From Devosia sp. 66-22 (GTDB taxonomy: Bacteria > Pseudomonadota > Alphaproteobacteria > Rhizobiales > Devosiaceae): a stretch of DNA of 64,000 nucleotides. The notes beneath the pieces were generated by a model. The model did not search any database, had not been told where the DNA came from, and saw only the letters and a program-made list of their open reading frames with translations. The position numbers were made by a program, and so were the translations under genes. Positions 60,370 to 64,000 of this stretch are shown in pieces. Each line of letters starts with the position of its first letter. Within the stretch, counting starts at the first letter, position 1. The stretch is taken from positions 1 to 64,000 of the forward strand of contig MKUZ01000028.1 in NCBI GenBank assembly GCA_001899065.1, given 5' to 3'.

Positions 60370-61221
60370 ATGAAAATATCGATGTCGCAAATCACGACGA
60401 TGCCGCTGCCGCTGGTGGAGGATCTGCCGGCCTTCTCGCGTGCCGGCTTCGCGGCCACGGAGCTCCAGATCGACAAGGTCAACCGCTTCGTCGCCACCTC
60501 ATCGGTCGAGGCGCTGATCGACATGCTGGCGACGCTCAAGCTCAAGCCCACTGGAGCAATCGGTCTCGCGCCCTCGGGCCCGGCGCTCCTGCTTGCCCGC
60601 GGCAGTGTGTTCGACGAGTACCTGGTCTCGCTGCGCCAGCAACTCGAGCTATGTCGCAGGATCGGCATCGATCAGATCGGCATCGGCGCCGATGCAAGCA
60701 AGTGGAAGCAGGAGGACAACTGGCGCACCGGGGCGGTCTCCAACATCCTCAGGGCCGCCAGAATCGCCGACGACACGGGCGTTCGCATCGGGCTCGAGTT
60801 CATGAGCCTGGGCGCACCGATCGGTCCGTTCATCCTCGATACGCTGGCCGAGACCCGCGAGATCGTCGCCGAGGTGGATCGTGACTCTGTGGGCTACAAT
60901 ATCGACCTGTTCCACCATTATCGGAGTAATGGCACGGTCGATGAGCTCAAGACCGTGCGTGCGGTCGATGTCGTGGGCGTGCATGTCACCGATGTGGGAC
61001 CGGGCGACAAGCCGACCCTCGGCGATGGCGATCGCGTGCTGCCCGGCAAGGGAGTGGCCCCGGTGATCGGCTATCGCGATGCGCTGATCGGCGCCGGCTA
61101 TGATGGCTACTGGACGCTCGAGCTCCTCAACGAGTCGCTGTGGAAGCTGGATCCGGAAGAAACGGCCCGACTCGGGCTGGCCTCGATGCGAGCATTCGCG
61201 GCCGCGTCAGCGCAGAACTAA
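60370..61221 (+). CDS. Sugar-phosphate isomerase/epimerase family TIM barrel (second)
   Basis: A 283-residue protein of the same fold but a different subgroup. IGIGADASKW, IGLEFMSLGAP, YNIDLFHHYRSNG, VHVTDVGPG and YWTLELLNESL hold the metal-ligand positions; the YNIDLFHHYRSNG segment resembles inosose dehydratase/hydroxypyruvate isomerase-like proteins. AAGGG precedes ATG 60370. Convergent with the ROK repressor gene with a 28-bp gap. Confidence 0.87.
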   Translation: MKISMSQITTMPLPLVEDLPAFSRAGFAATELQIDKVNRFVATSSVEALIDMLATLKLKPTGAIGLAPSGPALLLARGSVFDEYLVSLRQQLELCRRIGIDQIGIGADASKWKQEDNWRTGAVSNILRAARIADDTGVRIGLEFMSLGAPIGPFILDTLAETREIVAEVDRDSVGYNIDLFHHYRSNGTVDELKTVRAVDVVGVHVTDVGPGDKPTLGDGDRVLPGKGVAPVIGYRDALIGAGYDGYWTLELLNESLWKLDPEETARLGLASMRAFAAASAQN

Positions 61222-61249
61222 GAGCGGAGGCGGCGGCCTGCCGTCGCCT

Positions 61250-62488
61250 CTATGCTTCCGCGCCCTCCTGGCCCGCCCGCTCGAGGATTGCATCGAGCGA
61301 CCATGCGGCGGCCCCACGAACGGCCGCTTCTCGGCCCATTCCCGAGAAGCGCAACGAAAGCTCGGCCCAGTGCTCGGCATTTACCCGCGCATTGAGCTCT
61401 CTCTCTATGGGGCCCTTCAGCCATTCGGCGACATGCGTGAAATAACCACCTAGGACGACGGCCTCCATGTCGAGAAGATTGTAGAGATTGGAGATGCCGA
61501 CGCCGAGCGCCGCGCCGACGGTATCGAGCGCCGCAAGTGCACGCGCATCGCCGGCGCTTGCCCGCCGGGCCACTTCCCTGCCCGTCCAGTCCGGATCGCT
61601 GCGGGCCAGGCGGCCATCGGTGGGCAGTCCGGCCAGCTCCAGCAATGCGAGTTCGCCCGCCAGCGTTTGCAGCGACCCTTGGGCGCCCCAACTGCGCGGT
61701 GGTACGGAACGATCGATGATGGTATGCCCAAGTTCGCCGGCAAATCCATGCGAGCCCCGGTAGATCTTGCGATCCAGAACCAGGCCGCTGCCGATACCGA
61801 TGCCGCCCGAGACGTAGGCGAAGCTGCCGATATTCCGCGCGATGCCCATTGTCATCTCGGCATAGGAGGCGAGGCGCGCCTCATTGTCGATGCGCAACGG
61901 CACATCGGGGAGGCGCTCGCGCCATATCGACAGCACAGGAACGTTGTTCCATCCGATGTTCGGCGCCTGCAACAGCACGTCGCCGCGCGCGACGAGGCCA
62001 GGCACGGCGATAGTGCAGACCTTCGCTATCTTGGCATTGCGAAACGCCTTCAGCGCCTCTGCCGTGAGGTCCGCGGCCTGTGCCACGACCTCGGCAGGAA
62101 CCTTCTCGCGATTGTCCTGGCTGATGAACGCGCGATAGCGCACCGTACCGACCAGATCCAGCGCCAGGACGCCGACGCCGTCGTCGGCAATCTCGACGCC
62201 CAGCGCCGCGCCGCCGTCCGGATTGAGCTCGAGGCTGCGCCCGGGCCGGCCGATGGAACCATCCTGCTCGACGCCCACCTCAACGATGAGGCCCCACTCG
62301 ATAAGGTCTCCCACCAGGCTCGAAACGGTCGAGGGGTTGAGGCCGGTCTCGGTCGAAACCCGGGCGCGCGATCGGCGTCCCCCCTTGGCGATATTGCCCA
62401 GCACAAGCCCCAGATTGTGACGGCGGACCGTCCGTTGATCGGCGGGCGCGACCATCGGGCTTTGGCGGGATTTGTCCGTACGAACCAT
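61250..62488 (-). CDS. ROK-family transcriptional repressor
   Basis: About 412 residues: N-terminal winged helix (NLGLVLGNIAKGGRRSRARV, TETGLNPSTVSSLVGDLIEW) fused to a ROK sugar-binding domain with GVEIADDGVGVLALDLVG and SGGIGIGSGLVL. GELGHTIID is kept, but the following zinc cysteines are replaced (RSVPPRSWGAQGS), so it lacks the usual zinc site. The start could also be one of the ATGs up to 62533; ATG 62488 gives a natural N-terminus but no clear ribosome site. Divergent from the third TIM-barrel gene with an AT-rich dyad between, and that dyad resembles sites before the family-5 importer, so it probably represses both units. Confidence 0.88.
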   Translation of the reverse strand: MVRTDKSRQSPMVAPADQRTVRRHNLGLVLGNIAKGGRRSRARVSTETGLNPSTVSSLVGDLIEWGLIVEVGVEQDGSIGRPGRSLELNPDGGAALGVEIADDGVGVLALDLVGTVRYRAFISQDNREKVPAEVVAQAADLTAEALKAFRNAKIAKVCTIAVPGLVARGDVLLQAPNIGWNNVPVLSIWRERLPDVPLRIDNEARLASYAEMTMGIARNIGSFAYVSGGIGIGSGLVLDRKIYRGSHGFAGELGHTIIDRSVPPRSWGAQGSLQTLAGELALLELAGLPTDGRLARSDPDWTGREVARRASAGDARALAALDTVGAALGVGISNLYNLLDMEAVVLGGYFTHVAEWLKGPIERELNARVNAEHWAELSLRFSGMGREAAVRGAAAWSLDAILERAGQEGAEA

Positions 62489-62588
62489 AATATCGCGTTT
62501 CATCATTGATTTTGCGAAACAGGCAAAAACCATAACGTTTGATAGGCCATCCCGCCAGACCCGATTGACAAATATCCTCCGCGCGACT

Positions 62589-62615
62589 TAATTTAATGGG
62601 ACGCCAAATAAATTA
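62589..62615. promoter_or_regulatory. AT-rich dyad, candidate ROK-repressor operator
   Basis: TAATTTA-N13-TAAATTA, perfect 7-bp arms, with ATGGGAC and GCCAAAT inside and next to the arms. It lies in the divergent region between the ROK repressor and the third TIM-barrel gene and resembles 53759-53783. Confidence 0.55.
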
Positions 62616-62685
62616 CGACCGCGACTTGGCGCCGTGTCGGGCGGGCCGGACACGCGCGCGGTCAGAGCACATAAAGGGAACTCCC

Positions 62686-63621
62686 ATGAGGCTTGGCTTC
62701 TATACGAACTACAGCAAATCGGTCGCTGAGTTTGCCCACCGTACCGGCTTCCGATCGATGCAGTTGTCGGCCTGGCCGACATCTTCGCTGAACGCGGACA
62801 CCATCACCGACAAGCAGATCAGCGCCATTCGCAGTGATTTGGCATCCAAGGACATCGAGATCTCGGCGCTTGGCTATTATCCCAACCCGCTGAGCGACGA
62901 CGCGGATGCGGCCCTCGAGGCCCAGCGCTACATCAAGAAGGTGATCGAACTGGCGGCGCGCATGGAGGTCAAGGTGATCTCCACCTTTGCCGGCCGCCGC
63001 AAGTCGCGTCCGGTGCACGAAAGTTTCGCGCCCTTCAAGGAGGCGTTCTCCCCCATCGTCGAGCTGGCCGAGAAGAAAGGCATCAAGGTCGCGATCGAGA
63101 ACTGCCCGATGCATGATTTCATGGCCGGCGCGGGCGAAAATATCGCCTACAGTCCCGAGCTGTGGGACGAGATTTTCTCTCTCATTCCGTCGGACAATCT
63201 GGGCCTCGAATTCGATCCGTCGCACTGCGTGTGGCTGCATATCGACTATGTCGCGGCGGTGCGACAGTACGGCAAGAAGATCTTCCACGTGCACGCCAAG
63301 GATCTCGAGGTCCGTCGTGACATCATGAATCGCGTCAGCATCCTGGGCTCGGCCAAGGAATTCCAGGGCCACGTCATGGCGCATGGCTGGCCGCGCGCCC
63401 GTACTCCCGGTTGGGGTGATGTCGACTGGCCGAAGTTCATCACCGCGCTGCGTGACGTCGGATATCACGGCAACCTCGATATCGAGCACGAAGATGACGT
63501 GTTCGCCAACACGGCGGCGTTCACCGAGCATCAGAACGAAGCGGACGTCGTGGGCAACTATGGCAGCGACGAACTGGGCCTGACGCTCGGCTACAAGACG
63601 CTGTCGCGCTACATCGCCTGA
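62686..63621 (+). CDS. Sugar-phosphate isomerase/epimerase family TIM barrel (third)
   Basis: A 311-residue xylose-isomerase-like protein. KVAIENCPMHDFM, LGLEFDPSHCVWLHIDY, KIFHVHAKDLEV and GNLDIEHEDDVF carry Glu, Asp, His and Glu metal ligands. This pattern (EFDPSH, HAKD, EHED) is common in the IolE/YcjR-like group. AAAGGGA precedes ATG 62686. It is divergent from the repressor and 52 nt before an aldo/keto reductase gene. Confidence 0.9.
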   Translation: MRLGFYTNYSKSVAEFAHRTGFRSMQLSAWPTSSLNADTITDKQISAIRSDLASKDIEISALGYYPNPLSDDADAALEAQRYIKKVIELAARMEVKVISTFAGRRKSRPVHESFAPFKEAFSPIVELAEKKGIKVAIENCPMHDFMAGAGENIAYSPELWDEIFSLIPSDNLGLEFDPSHCVWLHIDYVAAVRQYGKKIFHVHAKDLEVRRDIMNRVSILGSAKEFQGHVMAHGWPRARTPGWGDVDWPKFITALRDVGYHGNLDIEHEDDVFANTAAFTEHQNEADVVGNYGSDELGLTLGYKTLSRYIA

Positions 63622-63673
63622 TCGGCGCCCAGGGCAGCCGCAGCTACTGCGGCTGCCCCTCAGGAAGGTTGCG

Positions 63674-64000
63674 ATGGAATATCGCTCTCTCGGCCGATCC
63701 GGCCTCAAGGTATCGACAATCACCATCGGTACGATGACCTTCGGTGGCGGCAGCAAGATCGGCGGCACGTCCGAAGCGGAGGCCGCAAGACAGGTCGACC
63801 TTTGCATTGACAGCGGCGTCAACCTGCTGGACACGGCCGACATCTACAGCGGCGGCGCCAGCGAGGAGATCGTGGGCCGGCTGCTGGCGGAAGGAGACCG
63901 GCGTCGCAAGCTCCTGGTCTCGACCAAGCTCGGCTTGCGCGACGGCGACGGTCCGAACGACATCGGGACCTCACGCCTGCGCATCGTGACGCAGGCCGAA
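63674..64000 (+). CDS. Aldo/keto reductase (3' end cut by window)
   Basis: The first 109 residues of an AKR-family oxidoreductase. MEYRSLGRSGLKVSTITIG, LLDTADIYSGGASEEIVG (catalytic Asp and Tyr) and VSTKLGLRDG (Lys) are present; the catalytic His would follow beyond or at the edge. GGAAGG precedes ATG 63674. Its location after the third TIM-barrel gene suggests paired redox and isomerisation steps, as in the first sugar system of the window. Confidence 0.9.
   Translation, partial: MEYRSLGRSGLKVSTITIGTMTFGGGSKIGGTSEAEAARQVDLCIDSGVNLLDTADIYSGGASEEIVGRLLAEGDRRRKLLVSTKLGLRDGDGPNDIGTSRLRIVTQAE

Overview
The window reads as chromosomal or large-replicon DNA of a GC-rich alphaproteobacterium, probably order Hyphomicrobiales (Devosia/Rhizobium-like). 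The basis is the aio/ars/aqpS gene set, AglF/AglG-type permeases, the many binding-protein-dependent sugar transporters and the typical overlapping ATGA/TGATG operon junctions. No rRNA, tRNA or CRISPR was seen, so genus-level placement is a guess.

Region 1 (1-23.4 kb) is an arsenic island. On the minus strand lie the arsenite sensor aioX, the kinase/regulator pair aioS-aioR, a sigma-54 promoter with an upstream inverted repeat, and arsenite oxidase aioB-aioA. These are followed by moeA, a c-type cytochrome, moaE and the start of a phnC-type ATPase cut by the window edge. Divergent moaA-mogA add molybdenum-cofactor steps needed by AioA. Next come a PhoB-like regulator whose receiver has lost its phospho-acceptor, a full pstSCAB-phoU-phoB operon, and a detoxification block: arsR, thioredoxin-type arsC, aqpS, glutaredoxin-type arsC, a second arsR with its own promoter/operator, an ArsO-like flavoprotein with a Cys-rich tail, and an ArsK-like exporter. 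Together they sense As(III), oxidise it to As(V), keep phosphate uptake working in competition with arsenate, reduce arsenate that enters, and export As(III).

Region 2 (23.4-26.3 kb) is a junction: duplicated repeats, a truncated phage/island integrase, a frameshifted hypothetical gene and mostly gene-free DNA.

Region 3 (26.3-47 kb) holds three sugar-type ABC importers (substrate-binding protein plus two permeases) with no ATPase gene. Their companions are an aldo/keto reductase, a Gfo/Idh/MocA dehydrogenase, a GH32/GH43-like glycosidase and a bicupin. Two LacI-family repressors sit among them; the first has three pairs of matching operator-like sites before three transcription units. A gene-poor stretch with a 90-bp inverted repeat and four small miscellaneous genes (DUF3489, hypothetical, GIY-YIG, XRE) separates the second and third systems.

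Region 4 (47-53.4 kb) is a tightly coupled operon: polar-amino-acid-type ABC importer, a PvcA/Dit1 (isonitrile synthase) family protein, a ROK kinase and a GntR/FCD regulator, followed by a NagB-like sugar-phosphate deaminase/isomerase. No PvcB oxygenase is present. This combination is the least expected part of the window. Region 5 (53.6-64 kb) is a peptide/oligosaccharide-type ABC importer followed by three xylose-isomerase-like TIM-barrel proteins and an aldo/keto reductase (cut at the right edge), under a likely ROK repressor. Strong hairpins follow five of the six substrate-binding-protein genes that precede permease genes.
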